From Bacillota bacterium (GTDB taxonomy: Bacteria; Bacillota; Clostridia; Christensenellales; Christensenellaceae), in NCBI GenBank assembly GCA_023393165.1, contig JAEWMJ010000009.1, positions 1-50,150 of the forward strand: DNA of 50,150 nucleotides, read 5' to 3'. Each line of letters opens with the position of its first letter. The stretch's first letter is position 1. The position numbers and the translations under genes were made by a program. The notes beneath the pieces were generated by a model. The model was not told the origin of the DNA and did no database searches. It saw nothing but the letters and a program-made list of their open reading frames with translations. Positions 24,300-33,543 of the stretch are shown here, piece after piece.

Positions 24300-27200
24300 C
24301 TATTTATTCAAACTCTTTTCAAATGCCGCCATCAGCGCTTCTTCACCTTCAAGGCCCTCGCTGCGGGCCTGCTCGATATTAAGAAGCATTTCCTTGTAAT
24401 CGCGCGGTATCACTCTTATAAACCGCTGCGAATAGTTTTCCCAGTCCTCCAGTATCCATTTTCCCTGCGGACTGTTTGTGTATCCGACGTGCTTTTGAAT
24501 CATTTCCTTCAGCTCGTTCATTTCCTTTTCGGATTCTATTTTTTCAAGCAGCACCATGGATTTGTTGCAGTAGACCTCGTTAAAATCCAGGATATACGCA
24601 ATACCGCCGGACATGCCCGCGGCAAAGTTCCTTCCGGTGCGGCCCAGGATAACCACCTTGCCGCCCGTCATGTATTCGCAGCCGTGATCTCCCACGCCTT
24701 CCACAACGGCTTTGACGCCGCTGTTGCGCACGCAGAAACGTTCGCCCGCGATTCCGTTGATATAGGCTTCGCCTTCGGTCGCGCCGTAAAACGCCACGTT
24801 TCCGACCAATATATTCTTTTCGGGCTCAAAATCCGCTTCTTTCGGCGGATACACAATGATCTTTCCGCCGGACAAGCCTTTCCCGATATAGTCGTTGGAA
24901 TCTCCTTCAAGTTCGAGCGTGATCCCTTTGGGGATAAACGCGCCGAAGCTCTGTCCTGCCGATCCGACAAATGTCAATTGGATGGTATCTTCGGCAAGGC
25001 CGGCCGAACCGAAGCGTTTGGATATTTCGCTGCCCACGACCGTACCCACGACCCTGTCAACGTTTTGTATCCTGAGCTTTGCGCGTATCCGTTTATTTTG
25101 TTCCAGCGCAGGCATGCACATACGGAGCAGCTTTTTGATTCCGATAGACTGGTCCATCATATGGTTCTGCTGCTTGGTGTGATACCTGCCCACATCAGAA
25201 CCCGCATAAGGCTGGTACATGATCCGCGAAAGATCGAGCTTGGAAGCTTTCCAGTTCCGCACATGGGCTTTGGGTTTTAAAAGATCGGTGCGCCCAACCA
25301 TTTCATTCACGTTCCTGAAGCCCAGGTGCGCCATGATCTCGCGCATCTCCCGCGCAACAAAGCGCATGAAGTTTTCCACATATTCCGGTTTTCCGGTAAA
25401 GCATTTGCGCAGTTCTTCATTCTGCGTCGCAATGCCCACCGGACAGGTATTCAGGTTGCACACGCGCATCATTACGCATCCAAGAGCTATAAGAGGCGTT
25501 GTGGAAAAACCAAACTCCTCCGCGCCCAGCATGGCCGCGATCACCACGTCGCGTCCCGTGAGAAGCTTTCCGTCCGTCTCCAGCACAACGCGGTCGCGGA
25601 GCCTGTTTAAGACAAGCGTCTGGTGGGTCTCGGACAGGCCCAGTTCCCAGGGAAGTCCCGCATTTTTAATGCTGGTCCATGGAGACGCGCCCGTACCGCC
25701 GTCATATCCGCTGATCAGTATGACATCCGCCTTGCCCTTGGCAACACCTGCGGCGATTGTGCCCACGCCCACTTCGGAAACCAGTTTTACGTTGATCCTG
25801 GCGTCCCTGTTTGCGTTTTTCAGGTCGTGGATGAGTTCGGCAAGGTCTTCGATCGAATATATATCGTGATGCGGCGGCGGCGAAATCAGGTCAACGCCCG
25901 GCGTCGAATGCCGCACCTTTGCAATTGCAGGGTACACCTTGCGTCCGGGAAGCTGTCCGCCTTCGCCCGGTTTTGCGCCCTGCGCCATCTTAATCTGAAT
26001 TTCTTCGGCATTCACCAGGTATTCGCTGGTAACGCCAAACCGTCCGGACGCCACCTGTTTGATGGCGCTTTTTTTGGAATCGCCGTTAGGAAGCTGTTTG
26101 AACCTTTCGGGATCTTCTCCGCCTTCTCCGGTGTTGCTTTTCCCGCCAAGACGGTTCATGGCGACTGCCAGGCACTCGTGCGCTTCCTTGCTGATGGAGC
26201 CGTAGCTCATAGCGCCCGTCTTGAACCTCTTTACAATGGAATCTTCGGATTCCACTTCCTCAATGGGAATGGTGTCCCCCAAATCGCGGTTAAAATCAAG
26301 CATGCTTCTGAGCGTATATATCTCACCGTTGTTGATTTTGCTCGAAAAAGACTTAAACAAAGAATAATCGCCTTCCCTGCATGCCTTTTGCAGAAGGTAG
26401 ATCGTCTCGGGGTTGTAAAGATGCTCCTCGCCGTTTTCCTTGCATTGGAACACGCCGCCGCTTTCCAGGGTTTCACAGTAAAGCGGATTGTCGCTGTACG
26501 CACTTTCATGCCGCATTTGGTTTTCCAATGCGATTTCTTCTATCCCGATACCTTCCAGCCTGGAGGGCGTATGGGTGAAATATTTATCGATCAGTTCTTT
26601 TTTCAGGCCCACCGCTTCAAAAATCTGCGCGCCGTGATAGCTCCGCATGGTGGAAATGCCCATCTTGGTCAGAACCTTCAGCATTCCCTTTACGGAAGCC
26701 TTGATATAGCTTTTTTGCGCTTCCCCGCAGGTCATGTTTCCAAGCAGCCCTTTTTCGCAGAGATCCCGCACCGTTTCATAAGCAATATACGGATTGACGG
26801 CGGTTACGCCGTAACCGACCAGCGTGCAGAAATGATGCACTTCCCTCGGCTCTCCGGATTCAAGCACGATCCCCACCTTTGTCCTGATTTCTTTCCGGAT
26901 CAGGTGGTTGTGCAGGCCCGAACATGCAAGAAGCGCGGGAATCGCCGCATAATCCCTGTTCACGCCCTTATCCGTCAGGACGATGATGTTGCAGCCGTTT
27001 TCAATGGCCTGGTCCGCCTGCCTGTACACCGACCGCAGGGCTTTTTCCATGCCTATTGAACCATGCGCCACCTTATACAGCATGGAGATTGTACGGGTTT
27101 TGAACAATTTGCTGTCCAGATTCTTGATCTGGTCCATTTGCTCGTTCGTGAGTATCGGATGGTCTAGGAATATGCTTGCCGTATTCTCTTTATCCGGCTC

Positions 27201-28862
27201 AAGCAGGTTGCCGGACGTGCCCAGCAATATGCTGCCCGAAGTTACGATCTCTTCCCTGATCCCGTCGATCGGCGGGTTGGTGACCTGCGCGAAAAGCTGC
27301 TTGAAATACAGGTACAGCATCTGCGGTTTTTCGGAAAGCACCGCCAGGGGCGAATCTATGCCCATAGCGCCCACAGGATCGACTCCCTGCGAAGCCATGG
27401 GGGCAATGATTTTATTGATATCCTCATAAGTATAACCGAATGCCTTTTGCAGCGGCAAAAGCTCCTCGGTTTCACGAATCTCCGTGTATTCGGTCCGGGG
27501 CAGGTCTTCAAGGGAATAAATGTGCTTATTATTCCATTCTTTGTACGGAAACTGCGTGGAAACGCTCATCTTGATCTCTTCATCAGAAATGATGCGTTTT
27601 TCCCGGGTATCGATCAGCAGCATTTTGCCCGGTTCCAGCCTGCCTTTGTACTGAATATTTTCCGGCTCGATATCCAGAACGCCGACCTCGGAGGCAAGGA
27701 TCACCCTTCCGTCCTTGGTCACATAGTAACGCGAAGGCCGAAGACCGTTTCTGTCCAGCATCCCGCCGATGATTTCACCGTCGGTAAATCCCATGGCGGC
27801 CGGTCCGTCCCACGGCCCCATGATCCAATTCTGGAATTTATAAAACTCCGTTTTCTCCGCGGACATCAGGTTGTTGTGTTCCCAGGGCTCTGGGATCATC
27901 ATCAGCATGGCAAGCGGAAAAGAACGTCCCGTCATATACAGGAACTCAAGGCTGTTGTCAAACATGGATGAATCCGAACCGTTTTCGTCTATAATCGGAT
28001 ACACCTTGGATAAATCGTCGAACAGTGCGGAATGGATCACCTTCTGCCTGGCCCGCATCCAGTTGACGTTTCCCCTGATGGTATTGATTTCGCCGTTGTG
28101 CACGAGATACCGGCAGGGATGCGCGCGTTCCCAGCTTGGGAATGTGTTTGTGGAAAATCTGGAATGCACCATGGCAAGCGCGGATATAAAATCAAGGTCC
28201 GTCAGATCAATATAAAAGGTCCGGAGCTGTGAGGCCGTAAGCATTCCCTTGTATACGATCGTCTTGGAGGACAGGCTGGCGACATAGAAATTACCGCCCT
28301 TTTCCTCGCTCATGGGCACGATCGTTTTCTCAGCAAGTTTGCGGATGACGTAGAGCTTGCGCTCAAAATCCATGCCCTCGGCGATATCGTCGCTTTTCCC
28401 GATAAACACCTGGATAAAATGCGGCATTACGGCCTTTGCCGTTTCTCCCACCGCCGTTTTATTGATTGGAACTTCTCTCCATCCAAGGACCTTCTGGCCT
28501 TCCTCCCGTACGATTCTTTCAAAAGTTTCCATTTGCGTTTTTCTGAAATCTTCGTATTTATGCGCAAAGATCATGCCGACGCCATAGCTCCCCTTTTTGG
28601 GCAGTTCAAAGCCCAGGACTTCGCATTCTCTTTGAAAAAAATCATGCGGGATCTGAACCAGAATACCAGCGCCGTCTCCCGTATTTTCATCGGCGCCGCT
28701 GGCTCCCCTGTGGTTTAAATTCTCCAGCACGGTCAAAGCGTCGTCAACAATATCATGGGACTTGTCTCCGTTTATATTTACGACAAATCCCATTCCACAC
28801 GCGTCATGCTCCATTGCAGGATCATATAGTCCTTGTTTTTTTGGCAAATAATTATTCTGCAT
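24300..28862 (-). CDS. gltB: glutamate synthase (NADPH) large subunit
   Basis: A protein of about 1520 residues that makes two glutamates from glutamine and 2-oxoglutarate. The class II amidotransferase domain is first; its nucleophile Cys22 lies in EHDACGMGFV, so about 21 residues are removed on maturation. The central and FMN domains follow (NTGEGGEDPERF, KPGEGGQLPGRKVYP and ILISGYDGGTGASPW), then the 3Fe-4S site CVMMRVCNLNTCPVG and the C-terminal glycine-rich beta-helix (GEAYINGIAGERF). The ATG at 28862 sits 7 bases after AAGG; an ATG at 28868 is too close to that site. Confidence 0.96.
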   Translation of the reverse strand: MQNNYLPKKQGLYDPAMEHDACGMGFVVNINGDKSHDIVDDALTVLENLNHRGASGADENTGDGAGILVQIPHDFFQRECEVLGFELPKKGSYGVGMIFAHKYEDFRKTQMETFERIVREEGQKVLGWREVPINKTAVGETAKAVMPHFIQVFIGKSDDIAEGMDFERKLYVIRKLAEKTIVPMSEEKGGNFYVASLSSKTIVYKGMLTASQLRTFYIDLTDLDFISALAMVHSRFSTNTFPSWERAHPCRYLVHNGEINTIRGNVNWMRARQKVIHSALFDDLSKVYPIIDENGSDSSMFDNSLEFLYMTGRSFPLAMLMMIPEPWEHNNLMSAEKTEFYKFQNWIMGPWDGPAAMGFTDGEIIGGMLDRNGLRPSRYYVTKDGRVILASEVGVLDIEPENIQYKGRLEPGKMLLIDTREKRIISDEEIKMSVSTQFPYKEWNNKHIYSLEDLPRTEYTEIRETEELLPLQKAFGYTYEDINKIIAPMASQGVDPVGAMGIDSPLAVLSEKPQMLYLYFKQLFAQVTNPPIDGIREEIVTSGSILLGTSGNLLEPDKENTASIFLDHPILTNEQMDQIKNLDSKLFKTRTISMLYKVAHGSIGMEKALRSVYRQADQAIENGCNIIVLTDKGVNRDYAAIPALLACSGLHNHLIRKEIRTKVGIVLESGEPREVHHFCTLVGYGVTAVNPYIAYETVRDLCEKGLLGNMTCGEAQKSYIKASVKGMLKVLTKMGISTMRSYHGAQIFEAVGLKKELIDKYFTHTPSRLEGIGIEEIALENQMRHESAYSDNPLYCETLESGGVFQCKENGEEHLYNPETIYLLQKACREGDYSLFKSFSSKINNGEIYTLRSMLDFNRDLGDTIPIEEVESEDSIVKRFKTGAMSYGSISKEAHECLAVAMNRLGGKSNTGEGGEDPERFKQLPNGDSKKSAIKQVASGRFGVTSEYLVNAEEIQIKMAQGAKPGEGGQLPGRKVYPAIAKVRHSTPGVDLISPPPHHDIYSIEDLAELIHDLKNANRDARINVKLVSEVGVGTIAAGVAKGKADVILISGYDGGTGASPWTSIKNAGLPWELGLSETHQTLVLNRLRDRVVLETDGKLLTGRDVVIAAMLGAEEFGFSTTPLIALGCVMMRVCNLNTCPVGIATQNEELRKCFTGKPEYVENFMRFVAREMREIMAHLGFRNVNEMVGRTDLLKPKAHVRNWKASKLDLSRIMYQPYAGSDVGRYHTKQQNHMMDQSIGIKKLLRMCMPALEQNKRIRAKLRIQNVDRVVGTVVGSEISKRFGSAGLAEDTIQLTFVGSAGQSFGAFIPKGITLELEGDSNDYIGKGLSGGKIIVYPPKEADFEPEKNILVGNVAFYGATEGEAYINGIAGERFCVRNSGVKAVVEGVGDHGCEYMTGGKVVILGRTGRNFAAGMSGGIAYILDFNEVYCNKSMVLLEKIESEKEMNELKEMIQKHVGYTNSPQGKWILEDWENYSQRFIRVIPRDYKEMLLNIEQARSEGLEGEEALMAAFEKSLNK

Positions 28863-28978
28863 ATCCATACCTTACTATATATAAATTATAATTTCGACTA
28901 TAAGTATCATTTACTGTTAAAATCTTAACCGTACAAAATTCTAACATTCTATTAGCCGCCGTTTCTTTCGCTCATCTC

Positions 28979-29007
28979 AGTATATCAACCAGTTTTGCAA
29001 CTGTCAA
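28979..29007 (-). promoter_or_regulatory. sigma-A type promoter of gltBD
   Basis: TTGACA (29002-29007) and TATACT (28979-28984) on the minus strand are separated by 17 bases. This gives a leader of about 110 bases before gltB. Confidence 0.8.
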
Positions 29008-29046
29008 CACATATATATTTCATTTATACATTATACGGTTGATATA
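28981..29046. promoter_or_regulatory. inverted repeat spanning the gltBD promoter
   Basis: TATATCAACC at 28981-28990 and its exact complement GGTTGATATA at 29037-29046 flank the -35 region; one arm overlaps the -10. The spacing of 46 bases suits binding by a dimeric regulator at two half sites or DNA looping. Which regulator acts here is unknown. Confidence 0.45.
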
Positions 29047-29243
29047 ATACACGCTCCGCGCCCCTATTTTGCAACTTTATCGAAGCGTAATTTCATTTTT
29101 CAGTATTTTTTTATATTTATACATATATCATTTAATTATATACGTTTTTAAGCTATTTGTAAGCATAAAAAATATACCATTTTGAAACTTATTGCACAAG
29201 TGTTAAGTGATTTTTTCTATAAAAAAACTGCTTTTGCAGTTCA

Positions 29244-29358
29244 GGTTGCTGAAAAGCCCCAACTACTGCATTATTTTTCCGCTTGTTCCTCAGCGCAGAA
29301 TGTACTACGCTTGCGTCACAATACTCAAAATGCGTTGTAGTTGGGGTTTTCACCAGCC
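29244..29358. repeat. 115-base element with imperfect terminal inverted repeats
   Basis: The left arm begins GGTTGCTGAAAAGCCCCAAC and the right arm is its near complement, ending GTTGGGGTTTTCACCAGCC. The two arms agree over about 28 bases. A second, half-length copy lies at 18133-18173. The element fills the gap between gltB and the deacetylase operon. It could be a small non-autonomous mobile element or a REP-like repeat. The rest of the 574-base gap (28863-29442) holds the gltB leader and promoter and AT-rich sequence with no gene. Confidence 0.6.
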
Positions 29359-29442
29359 TTTATTTATTTAAGGATGAATGACAAAGTATATTTTGAGCAA
29401 TCCATAACTAGACGGACCATTTCCTTTTAACCTGCCCGGCGC

Positions 29443-30285
29443 TCATTCCCGCGCGGCGCCCTCCAGCCTTGCCAATTTTTCGTCCACATTGTTTTTAAAA
29501 TCGTCTATTTTGCCGCATATAAACTCCCGCACGTCTCCTCCCCCGATCAGGCATGTCATATCGATGCCGAAACTTCCGCTGTCCGGGTCATCCTCAGAGC
29601 GGCTTTCGTGAAAGACCGCGTTTGCAATGCGCCTTCCCAGGCTTGCCAGATCGTAACGTTTCCCGCCGCATATTTGTGAATCGTATACGCCCAGGCAGGC
29701 GGCGGCCAGGTTCGGATGCGGCGAAGTATCAAAAAGCAGCTTATCGCCGCACCAGTCCAGGCTTCCCCAGACTTCCATGCCATAAAATTTTTGCGGACGG
29801 TATTGCCCCCGCAGCCTGCGCAGCGCGGCGATCACGCAAAGCGCGACCGCGGCATGGGTGTCGTGCCTGTCCGCCGGATTATGCGTCATAATCACTTCGG
29901 GTTTTGCAGCCAGAATGATTTCCGCCAGATCGTCAACGGCCCTGAGATCCGCGGGGTCTTTCACGGCGGAACTTGTGTATTTGAGCTGAAACTGAGCGAG
30001 ATAACCGCCCAAAACAGCGGCGGCATTCTGTTCTGCTTCACGGGCCGCCGTCATCTCTTCGTTTGTATAATCCGCATAAAGCCCCCCGCGCCGAGAACCG
30101 GCTCCATCCGTTACAACTACGCCCGTAAACCATTTGTCTTTTCTTCCATAGCATTCGGCAATCCCGCTGAACGACATCATTTCTATATCGTCCTGATGTG
30201 CTGAAATCGAAAGAACCGTTGTGGCTGAAATATCCTCCGCCGCTTTGCCGAAAAAAAATACCTTGGCGTTTTGATTCAGTTCCAT
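29443..30285 (-). CDS. PIG-L family deacetylase
   Basis: A 280-residue zinc-dependent deacetylase of the PIG-L/LmbE family. The metal motif is SISAHQDDIEMMS near residue 31, and the second half site is THNPADRHDTHAAVA, so His, Asp and His ligands are all present. Family members remove acetyl from GlcNAc-containing molecules. Here it follows a SIS-domain gene and a BadF-type sugar kinase, which suggests an acetylated amino sugar, free or as a conjugate. The ATG has AAGGAG 10 bases upstream. It is the last gene of this three-gene operon. Confidence 0.88.
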   Translation of the reverse strand: MELNQNAKVFFFGKAAEDISATTVLSISAHQDDIEMMSFSGIAECYGRKDKWFTGVVVTDGAGSRRGGLYADYTNEEMTAAREAEQNAAAVLGGYLAQFQLKYTSSAVKDPADLRAVDDLAEIILAAKPEVIMTHNPADRHDTHAAVALCVIAALRRLRGQYRPQKFYGMEVWGSLDWCGDKLLFDTSPHPNLAAACLGVYDSQICGGKRYDLASLGRRIANAVFHESRSEDDPDSGSFGIDMTCLIGGGDVREFICGKIDDFKNNVDEKLARLEGAARE

Positions 30286-30318
30286 TGGAAACCCGCTCCT
30301 TTATAACCGCATATTCTT

Positions 30319-31353
30319 TTATTTTGTTATCGTGATCTTTTTGATATTGCGTGGCGCGTCCGGCCTGCTTTTCTTTGCGTCAGCCAGCCCGCAGGCGAAC
30401 AACTGCGCAAACACCACAAAATGAAAAGGAGCGGTAAATTTGTTTGATTTTTCAATCAAAAATACTTTATCCGCGTTTTGGGCGTTGCGCTCGTCGTCCG
30501 TTACCATAACGACGTATGCGCCCAGCTTAGCGTATTGTCTTGCCGCCTTCATGACGTCGTCTTTTGTTTCGTCGCTGGAGCAATATACGAACAGAGGCAG
30601 ATTTTCGTCAACCAGTGCCAGGGGGCCGTGCTGAAAATCCGAAACCGCAAATCCCCTTGCATTGGTATAAGACGTTTCCATCATCTTGAGTGATGCTTCC
30701 AGCGCAATTGGGTATAAAAGGCCCCTGCCCAGTACGATGCAGTCCCGCATAAAGGTGAATTCCCTTGCGCTCTCCATCACCCTGGCCGCGCGGCCCACCT
30801 CCCTGGCGATACCTTGGGGCAGCGAACGCAGCGCCAGCAGCAGTTCCTCGTTCCGGGCCCATCTTGCGATCATTAATGCAAGGCAGAACATTTGGGCCGT
30901 AAACGTTTTTGTCGCGGCTACGCTCACCTCCGGCCCCGCCGCGCAATTAAGACAGTATCTGGCCGTTTCCGCGACAGGCGATTCCGGATCGTTTGTAACG
31001 GCCACGGTGACTGCGCCGCAGCTTGTGGCGTCTTTTAAAACCGCCAGCGCGTCCTCGGCCATACCCGACTGGGAAATGGCGATCACGACCGCATCCCGGT
31101 AAAATACCCTGGCCCCGTACAATGTGTTTACGGAAGGCGCGGCAAGCATTACTGGAACCCCCAGTAAAATTTCTGCAAGATACTTGATATAGATCCCGCA
31201 GTGGTCGGACGTGCCTCTTGCCGCTATAACGATTTGCTTGATATCCACAGCCTCGATTTCCGAAACGAGTGCTTCCAAAACCTTTTGATTTTTGGCTTCG
31301 ATCCCTGCAAGTACTTCCGGCTGCTCAATAATTTCATTCAGCATGATAGACAT
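30319..31353 (-). CDS. double SIS-domain sugar isomerase/deaminase (GlmS C-half/AgaS-like)
   Basis: A 344-residue protein of two SIS domains without the glutaminase half of GlmS. It starts with MLNEIIEQPEVLAGI, as in GlmS-like isomerases. Sugar-phosphate contacts are visible as AARGTSDHCGIYIKYLAE, VVIAISQSGMAEDALA, SVAATKTFTAQ and the second-domain EASLKMMETSY. It should isomerise or deaminate a hexosamine 6-phosphate. It lies between a BadF-type kinase and a PIG-L deacetylase, a logical order for amino sugar breakdown. The start has GGGGAG 10 bases upstream. Confidence 0.85.
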   Translation of the reverse strand: MSIMLNEIIEQPEVLAGIEAKNQKVLEALVSEIEAVDIKQIVIAARGTSDHCGIYIKYLAEILLGVPVMLAAPSVNTLYGARVFYRDAVVIAISQSGMAEDALAVLKDATSCGAVTVAVTNDPESPVAETARYCLNCAAGPEVSVAATKTFTAQMFCLALMIARWARNEELLLALRSLPQGIAREVGRAARVMESAREFTFMRDCIVLGRGLLYPIALEASLKMMETSYTNARGFAVSDFQHGPLALVDENLPLFVYCSSDETKDDVMKAARQYAKLGAYVVMVTDDERNAQNADKVFLIEKSNKFTAPFHFVVFAQLFACGLADAKKSRPDAPRNIKKITITK

Positions 31354-31417
31354 GTTTCTTACGCTCCCCTATTTGTTTTTTCATTGGCTAAATTAATATT
31401 ATATAAAAATGCGCACA

Positions 31418-32401
31418 TTAAACGATCTGTTTGATTATTTTTTCCTTTAATTCCGGATCCAGAAGCCCGCATCTCGCAAACGCCCAAAAGGCGGCTCCGC
31501 AGGCGGGCCTTACCGTAAGCGGCTTTATCACTGCGGCAGGATACTCCCGGGTGATCTCCTCCTTCATAACCGAGATATGCGTATCGTCCTCCGCCCTTAT
31601 AAACCCTGAGCCTATCAGTACGATTTCCACCGTATTTTCCTCATAAAGCCGCAAGTTCCGTATCAGGGATTTGCAGTATCCGGCAATTTCCCGTCCTATT
31701 TCCTTTAAATACCCTATTGCCACCGCATCGCCCTGCGCCGCCGCTTCAAACGCGAAGTGGGAAAAATGTTTGATCTCCGCCGTTTTTTCGCCCACTCTTC
31801 TGACTAGCTCATCCATAAGTTCTATTCCGCCCGAAACGCCCATTTCCTTCATCAGCATTTCGGTCAGGATGGTCTTTTCTCCGTTTAAAAACAATTCGCG
31901 GTGCACCAGGCGGATGATGTTTCTTCCGATGATATATCCGCCCGCAACATCATCCATTATGACCGACTGCCCGCCGATCTGCATCATTTTCCCGGATGCG
32001 CCGATACCCTCAAAGCTGCAGCCGGTCCCGTTGATCACGGTAATACCCACGCCGTTGGTTGTGCCCGCTTTGATTCCCAGATATCCGTCGTTGCAAACCA
32101 GGAAATCAGGGATCCCGCTCTTTTCAACGATACCGGATACTATTTTTTCCTGATAAACGGTATCCACTCCCGCCATGCCGAATACGGCCGTTTTGATGTG
32201 GCAGGGCAGAACGCCGTTTTTTTGGAACAGCGCGCCGAGCATCGCCAAAACTTCCCTCTCGCACGCTTCATATCCGCCGCTCAAAAATTCATGGGACGTC
32301 GTTCCCCAGCGGAGATGGTCGATCATCCGTCCATCCAAATCAAACAGCAGACAATCTGTTTTTGTACCGCCCCCGTCCACACCAATGACATACTGTTTCA
32401 T
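31418..32401 (-). CDS. BadF/BadG-type N-acetylglucosamine kinase-like protein
   Basis: A 327-residue ASKHA-fold kinase. The phosphate-1 motif is YVIGVDGGGTKTDCLLFDLDG. The adenosine/phosphate-2 region is GITVINGTGCSFEGIG, and GQSVIMDDVAGGYIIGRN follows. The late motif VLIGSGFIRAE precedes the C-terminal helix. It should phosphorylate GlcNAc or glucosamine with ATP. I chose the ATG at 32401, directly before the first strand, over an upstream in-frame codon at 32458. It is the first gene of the kinase-SIS-deacetylase operon; a -10-like TATATT lies upstream. Confidence 0.85.
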   Translation of the reverse strand: MKQYVIGVDGGGTKTDCLLFDLDGRMIDHLRWGTTSHEFLSGGYEACEREVLAMLGALFQKNGVLPCHIKTAVFGMAGVDTVYQEKIVSGIVEKSGIPDFLVCNDGYLGIKAGTTNGVGITVINGTGCSFEGIGASGKMMQIGGQSVIMDDVAGGYIIGRNIIRLVHRELFLNGEKTILTEMLMKEMGVSGGIELMDELVRRVGEKTAEIKHFSHFAFEAAAQGDAVAIGYLKEIGREIAGYCKSLIRNLRLYEENTVEIVLIGSGFIRAEDDTHISVMKEEITREYPAAVIKPLTVRPACGAAFWAFARCGLLDPELKEKIIKQIV

Positions 32402-32585
32402 TTTTCCGTTTCCCGCCTCAAAAAAACATTCAAGAATCAGGCCGGCCGCCGCGTTCAAGAAAGAACCGGACGGCGTATCTCCGGCCGTATAGCTTTAATA
32501 TACAATCATTCGGTTTGGGCCGCAATATTTTTCCGGCCAATGGACCATAGTATTTTTATTCATAATAAACGCAGTACTTTCCAAA

Positions 32586-33344
32586 TTACCGGTAACTGGT
32601 TTCCTGCTCTAAAGGCAGCGTATTGTACGGCGCAAAAGCTATGGAAAGGCCGGGGGTTTCGTCCATCTGTATTTCCCCTTTTGCGATCGTCATTTCCAGC
32701 ACATGGCCGCCCTTTTTGAAATCGTTCGTAATAAAATGCAGATGATAGCCCGCGGCGTTTGCGTTCCCCAAAAAATCAGGAAACCAGAATCCGACCAGCG
32801 TGCCTTTGATATCCGTATAAGTGAACTCCGACTGCTGCTTTAAGGCTTCGGACAGCACCGGGTAAGGCTTTTCGAAGGGTCCTTCGCTCCGCACCCTGAC
32901 GGATGAGAGCGTGCAGGGTATCCGGATCGCATAGGGCAGGTCATTCCTCGGACGGATGGAATCCATTGTTTTTTTAAGGCCCTCATAATCCGTTTGCTCC
33001 CCAACCGGTTTCCGGAAATCCTCGTCAAAAGTCGTTACCGCATAAAACGGACTGCCCGCCTCGTCTGGCTGAAGCTCGGCTTCTCCCGATTTTAAAACCT
33101 TGTATACCTTGCCCCCAAGCACGATCATTTCCCCGTCCAGTCCGGTAAATGTGCCCAGGCCGGTGTCTCCCTGCATCCGGATATCCCTGACGGTGGCCAC
33201 GCTGTCGTAATTTCCCGCCAGCAAAGATTCCATGGTCGCCCCCTGGAAAACCGTTTCCCTGTCCGAAGCAGGCATTGCGCAGCCCGAAAGAATAAGCAGC
33301 GCTGCGGATACCGATAAAATAATAATGGATACCGTTTTTTTCAT
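32586..33344 (-). CDS. alpha-acetolactate decarboxylase with lipoprotein signal
   Basis: A 252-residue protein. Residues 1-22 are a lipoprotein signal with lipobox LSGC. The rest matches acetolactate decarboxylase, which converts acetolactate to acetoin: MQGDTGLGTFTGLDGEMIVL is the family hallmark, and the zinc histidines are H201, H203 and H214 in GYHLHFI and GGHVLEM. Well-studied enzymes such as AlsD are mostly cytoplasmic, so export here is unusual, although an exported Bacillus brevis enzyme is known. No acetolactate synthase gene is nearby. The ATG has AAAGGAG 5 bases upstream. Confidence 0.88.
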   Translation of the reverse strand: MKKTVSIIILSVSAALLILSGCAMPASDRETVFQGATMESLLAGNYDSVATVRDIRMQGDTGLGTFTGLDGEMIVLGGKVYKVLKSGEAELQPDEAGSPFYAVTTFDEDFRKPVGEQTDYEGLKKTMDSIRPRNDLPYAIRIPCTLSSVRVRSEGPFEKPYPVLSEALKQQSEFTYTDIKGTLVGFWFPDFLGNANAAGYHLHFITNDFKKGGHVLEMTIAKGEIQMDETPGLSIAFAPYNTLPLEQETSYR

Positions 33345-33380
33345 ACCGTCTCCTTTAAAAAACCCAAAGCTATATTCTTT

Positions 33381-33409
33381 ATCATATTATTTTTACTCCC
33401 GCGAGTCAA
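33381..33409 (-). promoter_or_regulatory. sigma-A type promoter of the acetolactate decarboxylase gene
   Basis: TTGACT (33404-33409) and TATGAT (33381-33386) on the minus strand with a 17-base spacer. Confidence 0.75.
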
Positions 33410-33543
33410 TTTGGTTGTTTTTTGGAGTAAAGACGGATTCTCCGCCCGGCTTCCTTACTGTGTGACTTTATCACCAACATATATGCGGGCGTTTTCATAT
33501 AGTACATTAAATTTAAAACCAAAAAAACGGTAAGGAGGTATAC

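Noticed and set aside
25623..27059. A 478-codon plus-strand open frame inside gltB
   Set aside because: It is antisense to a complete, well-conserved glutamate synthase and has no ribosome site or recognisable domain. The same applies to the long antisense frames at 15693-16631, 23129-23806 and 24141-25280.
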